The notes: generated by a model from the sequence alone, not told the origin. 64,000 bases of DNA from Rhodococcoides fascians NBRC 12155 = LMG 3623 (GCF_001894785.1 NZ_BCWW01000014.1:1-64000), one strand, 5' to 3'; counted from the first letter of the stretch, positions 1 to 8,982 are shown. Translations and numbers: made by a program.

Positions 1-685
1 CAGTGTGCGTGGCACCGAGTTCGAGAGCCCAGTCGAGTTTCTTCTTGTCGCGGTCGACGGCGATGATCGTCGACGCCCCCGCCAGGCGGGCCCCGGCGAT
101 CGCAGCATCGCCGACACCGCCGCACCCGATCACCGCCACCGAATCCCCGCGGGAAACGTTCCCGGTGTTCATCGCCGCACCCAACCCGGCCATCACCCCG
201 CACCCGAGCAACCCCACCACCGCCGGATCGGACTCCGGGTCGACCTTGGTGCACTGGCCTTCGTGGACGAGGGTCTTGTCGGCGAACGCCCCGATCCCCA
301 ACGCCGGAGAGAGTTCGGTGCCGTCGGCGAGAGTCATCTTCTGCGACGCATTGTGGGTGTCGAAGCAATACCAGGGGGTGCCCTTCTTGCAGGCTCGGCA
401 TTCCCCGCACACCGCACGCCAGTTCAACACCACGACATCACCGACCTCGACATGAGTGACAGCGTCACCGATCGCTTCGACGGTGCCTGCGGCTTCGTGG
501 CCGAGCAGGAACGGGAACTCGTCGTTGATGCCGCCCTCGCGGTAATGCAGATCGGTATGACACACCCCGCACGAGGCGATGGTGACCACGACATCGTTCG
601 GGCCGGGATCGGGAACGGTGATCGACTCGATCGAGACGGGCTCGCCCTTGCTCTTGGCAACGACGGCGCGAACTGTTTGCGGCAC
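1..685 (-). CDS. Mycothiol/NDMA-type zinc alcohol dehydrogenase, 3' end cut by window edge
   Basis: This is the N-terminal ~228 residues of a zinc-dependent medium-chain dehydrogenase; the C-terminus lies beyond the left edge. The start is a GTG at 685 with AGGAG about nine bases upstream. The protein shows CGVCHTDL, GHEAAG, the CGECRACKKGTPWYC structural-zinc segment and the GCGGVGDAA Rossmann loop. It closely resembles the complete enzyme at 33953-35041, a family that includes S-(hydroxymethyl)mycothiol dehydrogenase (mycothiol-dependent formaldehyde oxidation) and NDMA-dependent alcohol dehydrogenases. It is the last visible gene of the minus-strand catabolic operon, so oxidation of formaldehyde released by demethylation is the likely job, by inference. 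A general alcohol dehydrogenase is the alternative. Confidence 0.88.
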   Translation of the reverse strand, partial: MPQTVRAVVAKSKGEPVSIESITVPDPGPNDVVVTIASCGVCHTDLHYREGGINDEFPFLLGHEAAGTVEAIGDAVTHVEVGDVVVLNWRAVCGECRACKKGTPWYCFDTHNASQKMTLADGTELSPALGIGAFADKTLVHEGQCTKVDPESDPAVVGLLGCGVMAGLGAAMNTGNVSRGDSVAVIGCGGVGDAAIAGARLAGASTIIAVDRDKKKLDWALELGATHT

Positions 686-753
686 AGTAGAATTCTCCTC
701 TTGTCCAGTGATCGTTGACGTGGAAGGAAGCACATCCGTCTGGTTCAAGGCCG

Positions 754-1923
754 TCAGACCCGAACCAACAGCTTCCCGGTATTCTCGCCGGAGAACAGCA
801 ACTGCACAGCCTCAGGCGCTGCAGCCAAGCCCTCCACGATGTGTTCGCGGACCGACAGAGTTCCGTCGGCATACAACCTGGTGAGGATGGCGTCAATGCG
901 GGACATGTCGGCCGCGAAATCAGGTACTACGAATCCTTGAATTTTTGCACGCTTGAATAATAGATTTGGGAGGTTGATTATCCCGTACGCATCACCGGGT
1001 CCAGCGATATTGTACTGGGACATGGCACCGCACAGAGCGATTCGGCATCCGGTTGCCATGTTGTCCAGTACAGCATCGAGGATCGGGCCTCCGACGTTGT
1101 CGAAATAGACGTCGATTCCGAGGGGACATGCTTCGGCGAGACGAAAAGCGACGTCGTCGCTCTTGTAGTCGATCGCACAATCAACCCCAAGGTCGTCGGT
1201 CACGTACCGGCACTTGTCGGGCCCACCCGCCAGCGCGACGACTCGACATCCTCGATCTTTGGCGATCTGTACTGCGATCGACCCGGTTGCACCGGCGGCA
1301 CCGGAGACGACAACGGTGTCGTTCTTACTGATCCGGGCGATCTCGTACAGACCGATCGCAGCTGCCCGCCCGATGTGCGAGAAGATCGAAAGGTACGCCG
1401 AATCTGGTATTTGATCGCTGGCGATATGCTTCTCCAAACGAGCCGTTTCGACAGTGGAGTATTGCTCCCACCCCCACATTCCGCCGACGTGATCACCAAT
1501 GGAGAAGGCCGGATCAGCGGTCGCTACGACCACTCCTGTCGCCGCGCCGATCATCACATCACCCACGGCAAGGGGAATGTACATCGAGTTCGGGTCGAGT
1601 TTCAGCCAGTTCCGCGTGGTGGGGTCGACGGACAGCAGCGTTGTCCGGACAGTGACCTGCCCCGGCCGTGGGGTAGGCACCGCGCGTTCAGCCCACCGAA
1701 GGCACGTGGGATCGTAAACACCTGTTGATGCTTTCGCGATGACCCAACCGCCGCTGCGATTGGGAAAGTCCTGACCCGCAATGCAATCGACAGTTGGGGG
1801 TGCTTCGACGTTCGGTTGTGGAGAAGTCAAGGTTCGCTCCATTTGCTGATGGATCTGCGGCAAAAGCACATCGCCTGTGGAGCGCGTGCGTCGTGCGGCC
1901 CAGTTGTTCTGCCCGAGTGGCAC
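754..1923 (-). CDS. MDR-superfamily NADP-dependent oxidoreductase (zinc-independent)
   Basis: A medium-chain reductase of the prostaglandin reductase / curcumin reductase-like group. Visible features are the N-terminal GroES-like fold with LLSVDPTTRNWL, the nucleotide-binding run VVVSGAAGATGSIAVQIAK and FDNVGGPILDAVL. The zinc-ligand cysteines of alcohol dehydrogenases are absent. Such enzymes reduce activated double bonds with NADPH; the substrate here is unknown. The start is uncertain. A GTG at 1923 sits 14 bases behind the preceding stop and could be translationally coupled, while an ATG at 1842 gives a protein closer to usual family length. It lies between the PDR reductase and the alcohol dehydrogenase in the same operon, so it may saturate an enone intermediate from ring fission. 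Confidence 0.85.
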   Translation of the reverse strand: MPLGQNNWAARRTRSTGDVLLPQIHQQMERTLTSPQPNVEAPPTVDCIAGQDFPNRSGGWVIAKASTGVYDPTCLRWAERAVPTPRPGQVTVRTTLLSVDPTTRNWLKLDPNSMYIPLAVGDVMIGAATGVVVATADPAFSIGDHVGGMWGWEQYSTVETARLEKHIASDQIPDSAYLSIFSHIGRAAAIGLYEIARISKNDTVVVSGAAGATGSIAVQIAKDRGCRVVALAGGPDKCRYVTDDLGVDCAIDYKSDDVAFRLAEACPLGIDVYFDNVGGPILDAVLDNMATGCRIALCGAMSQYNIAGPGDAYGIINLPNLLFKRAKIQGFVVPDFAADMSRIDAILTRLYADGTLSVREHIVEGLAAAPEAVQLLFSGENTGKLLVRV

Positions 1924-1936
1924 TACCGGCGATGGC

Positions 1937-2902
1937 CTAAAGATCGAGGACGAGTTTGGGACAAGCGGCGCGCGAGACGCAGATCATCATAGTGTCGTTG
2001 GCACCCTGCTCCTCCGGCGTCAACAACGAATCGCGGTGATCGACGTCGCCGGCGATGACCGGTGTCTCGCACGTACCGCACGTTCCGGCCTCGCATGATG
2101 ACAGAACCTGGACGCCGGCCTCGGTCACGGCCTGCAGAACGGTTTGCTCGGGTGTGACGGTGATGGTCTTTCCTGTGCGGGCCAGCTCTACCTCGAAATC
2201 GCCGGAGATAACCGGCTCATCCATTTCTTTGGCGACGAATCGCTCGATGTGCAGCGACCCTGTTTTCCATCTGCTGCACTGGTCGGTGACTGCGTCGAGC
2301 AGCGGTGCGGGTCCGCAGCAGTAGACAAGGGTGTCGGACCGCGGTACCGCGAGCAGGCCAGGCAGGTCGATCATGCCGGCCACGTCCTGTGGATGGAGGA
2401 CTACCTTTTCTCCGAACCGGTCTGCCAAGTGTTGGGCAAATGCCATGGAACCGTGGTTGCGGCCTCCGTAGACGAGTTTCCACTCGGCCCCCTGTTTGTC
2501 CGCAGCGTCGACCATGGTGAGGATCGGGGTTATGCCGATGCCGCCGGCAATGAAAAGATATTTCGGGGACGGGTGCAGTTCGAAGTGGTTGCGAGGCCCG
2601 CGTACGGTGACGCGGTCTCCTTCGTCGAGTTTGTCATGGATCAGCTGTGATCCCCCTCGGCTCAGTGGTTCTCGCAGAACCGCTATCTGCCATTCGCTGT
2701 TGTCTTGGGGATCTCCACACAAGGAGTATTGGCGAACGATTGTCGACTCGAGCACGAGATCGATGTGTGCCCCCGGCGTCCAGGTCGGAAGGTCCCGTCC
2801 AGAGGGGTCTCGAAGCCGGAGAACGACCACATTGTCGGCGGCCTCTGTTTTGCTGGCAAGCGTCAACGACAGATCGGTTTCGTTGCTTGCTGTCGCGTTC
2901 AT
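1937..2902 (-). CDS. PDR-type flavin/2Fe-2S oxidoreductase (VanB/phthalate dioxygenase reductase family)
   Basis: A 321-residue electron-transfer protein with an N-terminal FMN-binding barrel (RQYSLCGDP), a central NAD-binding domain (FIAGGIGITPI, YCCGPAPLLDAV) and a C-terminal plant-type 2Fe-2S domain whose ligands follow C-x4-C-x2-C (CEAGTCGTC) with a distal cysteine near the end. It passes electrons from NAD(P)H to a terminal oxygenase. No Rieske oxygenase is in this operon, but a P450 (6879-8078) is, so it most likely serves that P450; it might also serve another P450 in the window. Two further paralogues lie at 18991-19959 and 24568-25554; the latter shares the GAHLDL and CGDP segments closely. 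Confidence 0.92.
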   Translation of the reverse strand: MNATASNETDLSLTLASKTEAADNVVVLRLRDPSGRDLPTWTPGAHIDLVLESTIVRQYSLCGDPQDNSEWQIAVLREPLSRGGSQLIHDKLDEGDRVTVRGPRNHFELHPSPKYLFIAGGIGITPILTMVDAADKQGAEWKLVYGGRNHGSMAFAQHLADRFGEKVVLHPQDVAGMIDLPGLLAVPRSDTLVYCCGPAPLLDAVTDQCSRWKTGSLHIERFVAKEMDEPVISGDFEVELARTGKTITVTPEQTVLQAVTEAGVQVLSSCEAGTCGTCETPVIAGDVDHRDSLLTPEEQGANDTMMICVSRAACPKLVLDL

Positions 2903-3015
2903 TGGTTACTTCCTTATCGGTCGAACGTGCTCGGGTCGCCGTGTGGGCGTGTGGGTGCTCGGGACGGGACGACGGCTCGTAAGCTTTCGTGGACCCGTCC
3001 TGAGCGCCCGGTCAC

Positions 3016-3969
3016 TCAGACCTCGATGTGCTCTAACTGCTCGAAGATTTCCGTACGCTGAACCTCGAACTGTGGCGGCAGTTGGAACCGCGATCCGAGT
3101 TCGTGGGGCGATTCGTCGCAATCCCAGCCGCCGTCGGCGTGCGTTACAGCCAGCTCGAAGAGGCATCCGCCGGGAGTGCGCACATAGACGCTCTTGAAGT
3201 ACTTGCGGTCTTTCAGCTCCGAGATGTCGGTGTAGCCTGCGCCTTCGATCCCGAACTTCACCTGATCCTGGTTGTCGAGGGTGTCGAGGTTCCATGCGAA
3301 GTGGTGGTAGGTTCCGGCACCGTAGTGCCACGTCCCTTGATCTTCGGACACATTGGCCGTCAGCTCGATGTGGTTGCCGTACTTGGCGTTTCCGACCTGG
3401 AAGACGGCCCGATCTCCTTCCTCGGTGAGCTGGCCCTGGGAAAAGAATGTGTCGTTGGCGAAGTCGATCATGCGTTCTGGCGTAGTGACGTGGATACCGA
3501 CGCCGTGCAGCCCGTGGATTGCGTATTCGCGGGGTACTCCACCCTCGGTCCACCCTTCCCGCTCGTCGTTGTCGTTTTCCACCAACTGGTATTCGATACC
3601 GCAGGGGTGGCGAAATGCGAGACGGCGACGGTCGAACACGTCGAGGTTCGAGACCTCGACCTTTCGTTCGCTCAGTCGCCTGTACCAATATTCGAGAGAT
3701 CCGCTGGGGACGGAAAGTAGCACTTCACGGGCCTGATTGGTGCCACGCTTGCCGAACATTCCTGCCTGCGCCCACGGGAATGTGGTGACGACAGACGATG
3801 GATCGCCGTTGGCGTTGGAGTAGTAGAGATGGTAGATCGGTGTGGTGCCGTCGAACAGGACGGTGCGCTTGATGAAACGCAGGCCCAGGGTCTTGACGTG
3901 GAAATCGACGTCCTCTTGGGCGTGTCCGACTGACAGGGTGACATGGTGTGAACCTTCTACGTATGTCAT
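3016..3969 (-). CDS. Ring-cleaving extradiol dioxygenase of the PcpA/LinE/MhqO (VOC) type
   Basis: A 317-residue vicinal-oxygen-chelate protein with two repeats. H9, H223 and E272 line up in position and spacing with the Fe(II) ligands known for PcpA (H11, H227, E276), so the metal site appears intact. PcpA and LinE open (chloro)hydroquinones between the hydroxylated and adjacent carbon; relatives act on alkylated or methoxylated hydroquinones. With the maleylacetate reductase at 12636-13715 and the flavin monooxygenase at 8979-10190, a hydroquinone-type substrate leading to maleylacetate is the best inference. The start is an ATG followed by TYVEGSHH, with a purine-rich AAAGGGAGAAAG stretch upstream. 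A glyoxalase-like role is unlikely given the length and ligand set. Confidence 0.9.
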   Translation of the reverse strand: MTYVEGSHHVTLSVGHAQEDVDFHVKTLGLRFIKRTVLFDGTTPIYHLYYSNANGDPSSVVTTFPWAQAGMFGKRGTNQAREVLLSVPSGSLEYWYRRLSERKVEVSNLDVFDRRRLAFRHPCGIEYQLVENDNDEREGWTEGGVPREYAIHGLHGVGIHVTTPERMIDFANDTFFSQGQLTEEGDRAVFQVGNAKYGNHIELTANVSEDQGTWHYGAGTYHHFAWNLDTLDNQDQVKFGIEGAGYTDISELKDRKYFKSVYVRTPGGCLFELAVTHADGGWDCDESPHELGSRFQLPPQFEVQRTEIFEQLEHIEV

Positions 3970-4011
3970 GGTCTCTTTCTCCCTTTGTAAAGTGATTGCC
4001 CGGTTTGGGCT

Positions 4012-4686
4012 CTAACTGGCAGTGCTCGCGGCGCGTTCGAGCAACGCGCGCAGATGTTCGACGACGATGTCGCTGACGTGGTGTTCGGGATCGTTGTAGA
4101 CGTGCAGTTCTGCATCGGCGGCTAGATCGGTGAACGCTTCAGCGGTGGCGTTCACTCGTGGAAGCGGCACCCATTCGTCGCGCGCTGCGGTGGTCAGCAA
4201 GGTGGGCATGGCCATCAGCCCGGGTATCTGTCTGGGCCATTGGTGTTCTGTGGGTCCGATGTAACCGCCGGTGAGTATTGCAGCACCCGCATAGGGGATC
4301 TGTGTTCGGAGCAAGTGCTCCGCGAGCAGGCACGCGCCTTGCGAAAAGCCCACGACGACAGTCCGTTCGGGCGTGACGCCCTGCTCGATAAGCCATTGCA
4401 GATGGGTCGAGACCGCATCCAAGGCGTTGTCGAGTGAGGGCTGGTTTGCGTCCACGGAGTCGGTGAAGCGGGCCGGATACCAGGTGGCGTCGGCGGCCGC
4501 AGGTAGTACGTAGGCGATCCCATCCAGGCCGACACGGTCCGCGACCTGCGCCATGTAGCTGGGTTGCTGTCCGCGTCCATGGATTGCGTACACCACTAGT
4601 CGGGCAGATGCGAGGTCGGCAGCTCCGTGAAACTGCAATTGTCGACGCAGGTGTGGATTGCGTTCATTGATGTTGGTATTGCCCAT
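4012..4686 (-). CDS. Phospholipase/carboxylesterase-type alpha/beta hydrolase
   Basis: A 224-residue hydrolase with VYAIHGRG near the oxyanion hole, the nucleophile elbow GFSQG (Ser about residue 113), an aspartate in TTAARDEWVPL and a histidine in DPEHHVSD, giving a full Ser-Asp-His triad. Length and layout fit the PlaP/dienelactone-hydrolase-related carboxylesterases often found beside ring-cleavage dioxygenases. The ATG at 4686 is preferred: it starts 14 bases after the FmdB stop, has AAGGA just upstream, and the longer frame in front of it overlaps FmdB. It sits directly upstream of the dioxygenase gene in the transcript, so it may hydrolyse an ester or lactone made by ring cleavage. Confidence 0.88.
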   Translation of the reverse strand: MGNTNINERNPHLRRQLQFHGAADLASARLVVYAIHGRGQQPSYMAQVADRVGLDGIAYVLPAAADATWYPARFTDSVDANQPSLDNALDAVSTHLQWLIEQGVTPERTVVVGFSQGACLLAEHLLRTQIPYAGAAILTGGYIGPTEHQWPRQIPGLMAMPTLLTTAARDEWVPLPRVNATAEAFTDLAADAELHVYNDPEHHVSDIVVEHLRALLERAASTAS

Positions 4687-4699
4687 CAAGGGTCGGTCC

Positions 4700-5068
4700 T
4701 TATCGGTGGCCGGGTGTGTGGGAGTGGCTCTGTATGGCAGCGCTTCTCGGAGGTCCGTTACGTTCGTATGCGGACTGTTGGCGGGCTTGCTCCGCGGCCA
4801 GGGTGTCGTCGTCGCCGCGGTGGCGCGCGATGAGCGAACGTTTCGCTGCGGTGCCGACGTGGCACAGGCCGGGTACGTCCGGATTGTCCACGCAGGCTGT
4901 GCTTCCGGCGGCCGGCCAACGAGCGCGGCCCGAGAGACCGGCCGCTGTGTACCGGCGGACCGACTCCATCCCACACTTGCTGCATGTCTGTTGCGCGGCC
5001 GGGGGGCTCGGCACCAACGATTCAAACGTGTAATCGCATGCTACACAATGATAGTCGATGAGAATCAT
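4700..5068 (-). CDS. FmdB-family zinc-ribbon protein
   Basis: A 122-residue protein with an N-terminal zinc ribbon: C8-x2-C11 and C29-x2-C32 in the order MILIDYHCVAC ... CSKCG, typical of FmdB/putative regulatory zinc ribbons. The C-terminal ~70 residues are polar and likely disordered, with one extra cysteine pair. The family was first linked to regulation of formamidase, but its molecular role is not established. It lies three bases behind the MBL hydrolase and 13 bases ahead of the carboxylesterase, inside an operon of aromatic degradation genes. A metal-delivery or structural role for one of the operon enzymes is possible but unproven. Confidence 0.8.
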   Translation of the reverse strand: MILIDYHCVACDYTFESLVPSPPAAQQTCSKCGMESVRRYTAAGLSGRARWPAAGSTACVDNPDVPGLCHVGTAAKRSLIARHRGDDDTLAAEQARQQSAYERNGPPRSAAIQSHSHTPGHR

Positions 5069-5071
5069 ATA

Positions 5072-5857
5072 TCACTCCTGCGCGTTCCGGGCCCCGCCGT
5101 ACGCGTCCCAGTCTTGGGGATCGTGCCCGACCCAGATTTTGGCGCCGTGCTCGTCTCGGTAACGTTTGAGCGTTTGGATGCTGCGTTTGCCGATCTCGGG
5201 ATCCCAGTCGTGAGGGTCCGGTGCCTCTCGGTCGAGTCCCTCGCGTAGATGAACCGTGTCACCGGTGAGAACGATCGACTGGGAGGGCAGGTTGACCACA
5301 CAGGACAGTTCGCCGGGTGTGTGGCCAGGGGTATGCAGAACCCGGATGGAACCGTCGCCCAGTATGTCGTACTCGGGTTGCTCGATCGTGGTCCAGTCGT
5401 AGTCGGTCGTCGGCGCGAGATCGTCGGCGCGCATCAGATGTTGTTGCAGTGGACCGGGATTGGAGAACCAGTCGAATTCACCGGGCCCTACGAAAAATTT
5501 CGCGTCCGGAAACAGATACAGACCGCCGGCGTGATCGCAGTGTGTGTGAGAGAGCACGACGTGGGTGACATCGTCGGTGCGAAATCCCAGTGCGGCCAGC
5601 TGTCGATCGATCCGTTGCTCCGGGCTGGTGACGATGTTCAGCGTGTCTGCCAGATCGCCGAAGTAAGCGTGCGGGTCATCATTGAGGAGTGGGGAAAAGC
5701 TGGTGTCGAAGAGAATCAAGCCCCGGTCGTGCTCGATCAAGAACGCAGGCAAGGGAAAAGTGATTGTGCCTTCGGCACCCACCACGAGGTCACCTGCATC
5801 GAGTTCCATGGTCGGCGCGGCGAGTGCTCGTAAGCGCAGCGCAGTAGGGGTGTTCAT
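5072..5857 (-). CDS. Metallo-beta-lactamase-fold hydrolase (AHL-lactonase-like)
   Basis: A 261-residue MBL-fold enzyme with the signature HTHCDHAGG (H-x-H-x-D-H, about residues 104-109), a second metal histidine in HTPGHTPGE, an aspartate in LTGDTVHL and a late histidine in WVGHDPQDW. The set predicts a di-zinc hydrolase, and the sequence resembles N-acyl homoserine lactonase-family proteins. Its ATG overlaps the preceding hydrolase stop by four bases, indicating coupled translation. In this operon it may open a lactone or act as a thioesterase on a mycothiol adduct; quorum quenching is less likely given the context. RBS strength cannot be judged because of the overlap. Confidence 0.87.
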   Translation of the reverse strand: MNTPTALRLRALAAPTMELDAGDLVVGAEGTITFPLPAFLIEHDRGLILFDTSFSPLLNDDPHAYFGDLADTLNIVTSPEQRIDRQLAALGFRTDDVTHVVLSHTHCDHAGGLYLFPDAKFFVGPGEFDWFSNPGPLQQHLMRADDLAPTTDYDWTTIEQPEYDILGDGSIRVLHTPGHTPGELSCVVNLPSQSIVLTGDTVHLREGLDREAPDPHDWDPEIGKRSIQTLKRYRDEHGAKIWVGHDPQDWDAYGGARNAQE

Positions 5858-6882
5858 ACCGTGTTCCCTTCATCGTTGGTACGGCTGTGACCAGCGGCTT
5901 CGAACCAGGTCTGCACGACGTCGAGGACACGCTCGTTGTGCAGCTCGAAGATCACGCCGTGCCCGTACCCGGACAGGTGATGATCCGGGAGAAAGATGTG
6001 GTCGACCTCGACGCCGGTGCGCCGTAGGAAACGGACGCTTGCGTCGTCCCAGTCGCGCCGCCCGGATGCGTCGGTACTGACAACGGCGACCGGGACCTGA
6101 GACAGGCCGGGCAACCTGGCCGGATTCGACGGATCGATCGGTGAGCTCACCGGAGGTTCGAAAGAGGGTGCAACGGAGGTCAATCCGAAGTCGAGACCTC
6201 CGCGTCGGCCGAGGTCACGCAGAGGCGGGCCCAGCGGTTCGACGGCGACAAGTGCTTTCACGAGGTTTGGACGCCGGTCCGCTGCAAGCCATCCGGCAGG
6301 TGCGCCGGCCGAGTGGGTGATGATGATGGATGGTCCGGTTCGGTCGATGAGCGCGGTCAGCATGTCCGCGTCGAGGCGTTGTCCAGTGGCTGCGTCGCCG
6401 AATACGGGTTGTGTCGAGGCGAGCAGTGCATCGATCTCCATGCCACCGGCGGTGCGCGTCCACGGCCATTTCGTATGCAGTGCTGTGCGCGGATCGGGTT
6501 CGGACGGGGCGAACAAATGGCCGATGACTTCTGCTGTCGCAGCAGGTATCCGGGTGCCGTGGACCTCTTCGTCGTATGGCGACCGGCCGTGTGCGGGCCG
6601 GTCGGGAAGGTGCACTTCGAAGCCCCGGTCGATGAGCAGCGGTGCCCATCCGGGGCGGCCGTCCGGGGTGATCGTCCAGTCGGTGGATTGGCCTCCACCT
6701 CCGTGTACGAGTATCACCGGAAGTTTGCCGGTGTCGGCCTCGGGGGCATCCCATCGGACGAACGAGTGGCATCGGGCCTCGGCGGGCCCGGTCGAGATCC
6801 AGTACTCTCCCCCCCGAGTCGCCGAGAGCTGCTGCGAGGGAGGTGACGTCGTCGCATTCGCCGGAGACTGTGCGGTGTTCAT
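5854..6882 (-). CDS. Alpha/beta-fold hydrolase (esterase-like)
   Basis: A 342-residue hydrolase with the oxyanion-hole segment ILVHGGGGQSTDW, nucleophile elbow ITHSAGAPAG and a late histidine in GYGHGVIF. The lid region between strands 6 and 7 is long. It begins at the ATG at 6882, overlapping the P450 stop by four bases (ATGA), and ends by overlapping the MBL gene. An open frame continues upstream of 6882 but runs antisense-like through the P450 and was not used. The substrate is unknown; placement directly after a P450 suggests hydrolysis of an ester or hemiacetal-type product. It is one of two hydrolases in this operon. Confidence 0.85.
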   Translation of the reverse strand: MNTAQSPANATTSPPSQQLSATRGGEYWISTGPAEARCHSFVRWDAPEADTGKLPVILVHGGGGQSTDWTITPDGRPGWAPLLIDRGFEVHLPDRPAHGRSPYDEEVHGTRIPAATAEVIGHLFAPSEPDPRTALHTKWPWTRTAGGMEIDALLASTQPVFGDAATGQRLDADMLTALIDRTGPSIIITHSAGAPAGWLAADRRPNLVKALVAVEPLGPPLRDLGRRGGLDFGLTSVAPSFEPPVSSPIDPSNPARLPGLSQVPVAVVSTDASGRRDWDDASVRFLRRTGVEVDHIFLPDHHLSGYGHGVIFELHNERVLDVVQTWFEAAGHSRTNDEGNTV

Positions 6883-8078
6883 CGCGAGGCGGGTACGAGT
6901 CGGACCGGAATCCGGTCGTGCCCGAAGGCTTGAAAGTTCAGAGCTCGGCGAGGTTCCCCGTCGAGCTCGATACGTTCGACGCGGTTGAGCAGGGCTGTCA
7001 GTAGACTCTTGGCCTCCAGGCGCGCGACGGCTTGCCCAGCGCAGGTATGGATACCGAATCCGAACGAAAGATGGCCACCGGGGTTGTCGCGATCTATGCG
7101 GAATGTATCCGGGTCGGGCCACTTGCGTGGATCGCGTCCTGCGCCGAGCCACATCATCAGCAACCTTGTGCCTGAGGGGATCTCGATTCCGGCGAGCTGT
7201 GTGTCCTTGGTGGCGACACGCCCGCCGAAACGAGATGGCGGATACAGGCGAAGTGCTTCCTCGAACGCAGCCTCGACCAAGGCGGGCCGAGAGCGCAGTA
7301 GCTGCCACTGATCGGGATTGTCGGCGAACGCCCGCAGTGCACCTGAGATACCGAAGATCGTCGTATCGAACCCGGCGCCCAGCACCGCCTTGAGCAGCTG
7401 CTCGGCCTCGGCTTCGCTGATCACACCCTCGTCCGCCGCCGTGTACAGCTGCCAGCCGATGCCGCCCTCGGCTTGCAGTTCTCGTTTCATGTTGGTTTCG
7501 ACCCATTCGAGAGCCGGCGCGCCGTTGCGCATCTTTTCGAAGTGGTGCTCGTTCTGGGGGCCGAAAGCATTGAACACTGCGTCACCGAAGTTCAAAAGAA
7601 GCTCTCTACCTTCGGTAGGGAGTCCGAGGACGTCGGGAAATACTTTGAGGACGTATTGCGCGGCGACGTCATGGTATGCGTCGAGACTCACCGGTCCCCG
7701 CGCGAGCAGCGCGTCGACAGTGTTCTCCGCGGTCTCGGTGAAATAGGCGGCCATCTTCGCCATGTTTTCTCTGGAAAAGATACGCAGCATCACCGCTTTG
7801 GTCTGCGTGTGATCGGGTGGATCCTGCATCAGAGGGGCGACGGGCCGAAACGGATTGGGCTGGTAGAAAGGCCTGTCGGTCGACGAGAACGTTCTCCAGT
7901 CTCTGAGAGCCTTCTGGATGTCGACATGGCGTGTGACTGCGTAGAAACCGTACTTCTCGATGTCGACGACGGGGGCAACCTCACGCAGGATGCCGTCGTG
8001 GAAATGCAGGTCGCTCAGGACTTCGGTCGAGAACGGGTCGAAATCCGAACTGGGCGCGCGCGTGACGGTACTGGTCAT
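6879..8078 (-). CDS. Cytochrome P450 (CYP199-like class)
   Basis: A 399-residue soluble bacterial P450. The haem-binding loop is FGFGIHTCAGQAVAR with Cys346 as axial ligand. The I-helix oxygen-activation motif is GAGFDTT, the ExxR pair lies in EEALRLYPPSR, and HTQTK lies in the C-helix region. The sequence resembles P450s that oxidatively demethylate para-alkoxybenzoates (CYP199 group), but this cannot be fixed by eye. No ferredoxin is in the operon, so the PDR protein at 1937-2902 is the likely redox partner. It precedes and overlaps the alpha/beta hydrolase gene. O-demethylation would release formaldehyde, consistent with the dehydrogenase at the 3' end of the same operon. Confidence 0.92.
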   Translation of the reverse strand: MTSTVTRAPSSDFDPFSTEVLSDLHFHDGILREVAPVVDIEKYGFYAVTRHVDIQKALRDWRTFSSTDRPFYQPNPFRPVAPLMQDPPDHTQTKAVMLRIFSRENMAKMAAYFTETAENTVDALLARGPVSLDAYHDVAAQYVLKVFPDVLGLPTEGRELLLNFGDAVFNAFGPQNEHHFEKMRNGAPALEWVETNMKRELQAEGGIGWQLYTAADEGVISEAEAEQLLKAVLGAGFDTTIFGISGALRAFADNPDQWQLLRSRPALVEAAFEEALRLYPPSRFGGRVATKDTQLAGIEIPSGTRLLMMWLGAGRDPRKWPDPDTFRIDRDNPGGHLSFGFGIHTCAGQAVARLEAKSLLTALLNRVERIELDGEPRRALNFQAFGHDRIPVRLVPASR

Positions 8079-8136
8079 CGGGTTTCCTTGTGTCGGGGAG
8101 GGAATCGCTCACTGCGGTGAACTGGATACAAAGTGG

Positions 8137-8982
8137 TCAGGTGCCGGCTCGGCGAGCAGCGGGGAGTACCCCGGTCTCCATCCACTGCAGCCTGCGTCTG
8201 ACACCGGCCAACGCCATGTCCGGATGCGGGAGGATGTGAAATTGGCGATTACGAACCGCGTCGACGACCATGTCGGCCACGGCGGCGGGTTCGAGTCCGT
8301 CCGCTGCGGCTTTCGCCTTGAGTTGCTCCATCAGGGCCACCCTGTGGGTTTCGAGAGCAGCGGTGACGCCCTGGGGCAGGTTTCGCTCGGATTCGGGCAT
8401 CTTGGTTTTGACAGGCCCAGGCGCAAGAATCGACACACCCACGTGACTACCCGCGGAGTCGAGTTCGATTGCCAGGCATTCCGTCAGACCGAGTATCGCG
8501 GATTTGGACACGCAGTAGGGGGTCATTGTAGCCGTTCCGGTTGCGAACGCCGCGACCGAGGCGGTGTTGACGATATGTCCCTCGTCCTGGGCTTCGAGCA
8601 GGGGAAGAAACACGCGACAGCCGTTGAGCACGCCATAGAAATTGACGTCCATCACCCACTCCCACGCGCGTGCCGGTATCTCGAGGAAAGAACCCCCCGT
8701 TTCCACCCCCGCGTTGTTGCACACCAGATGTACTGCTCCAAAGGCGGAGATCGTCTCCTCGGCCAGCGCAGTCACCGCGTCGAGATCGCGAACATCGGTC
8801 CGTACGCCGATTACATCCGCGCCGTTCGCTCGCAGACCGGCCACCGACCTGTCGAGAGCAGCAGTTTCGACATCGGCCAGAACTACTTTCATTCCGTCTG
8901 CGACGAACCGTTCGGCCAGGGCGAAGCCGATACCACTAGCTGCGCCGGTCACCACCGCCACACGCCCCTCGAGACTGTTCAT
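8137..8982 (-). CDS. Short-chain dehydrogenase/reductase (SDR)
   Basis: A 281-residue classical SDR with TGAASGIGFAL at the cofactor site, NNAG, and the catalytic Y-x3-K in YCVSKSA. The aspartate at the end of strand two (VLADVE) favours NAD(H). Its start overlaps the flavin monooxygenase stop by four bases, so it is co-translated with that gene. The C-terminus carries an extension after the usual fold (residues ~235-281). It probably oxidises an alcohol or reduces a carbonyl in the aromatic pathway; cis-dihydrodiol chemistry is less likely because no ring-hydroxylating dioxygenase is in the operon. Confidence 0.88.
   Translation of the reverse strand: MNSLEGRVAVVTGAASGIGFALAERFVADGMKVVLADVETAALDRSVAGLRANGADVIGVRTDVRDLDAVTALAEETISAFGAVHLVCNNAGVETGGSFLEIPARAWEWVMDVNFYGVLNGCRVFLPLLEAQDEGHIVNTASVAAFATGTATMTPYCVSKSAILGLTECLAIELDSAGSHVGVSILAPGPVKTKMPESERNLPQGVTAALETHRVALMEQLKAKAAADGLEPAAVADMVVDAVRNRQFHILPHPDMALAGVRRRLQWMETGVLPAARRAGT

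Noticed and set aside
4687..5025. Longer start for the carboxylesterase
   Set aside because: It overlaps the FmdB gene completely and gives an Arg/Pro-rich leader without homology.
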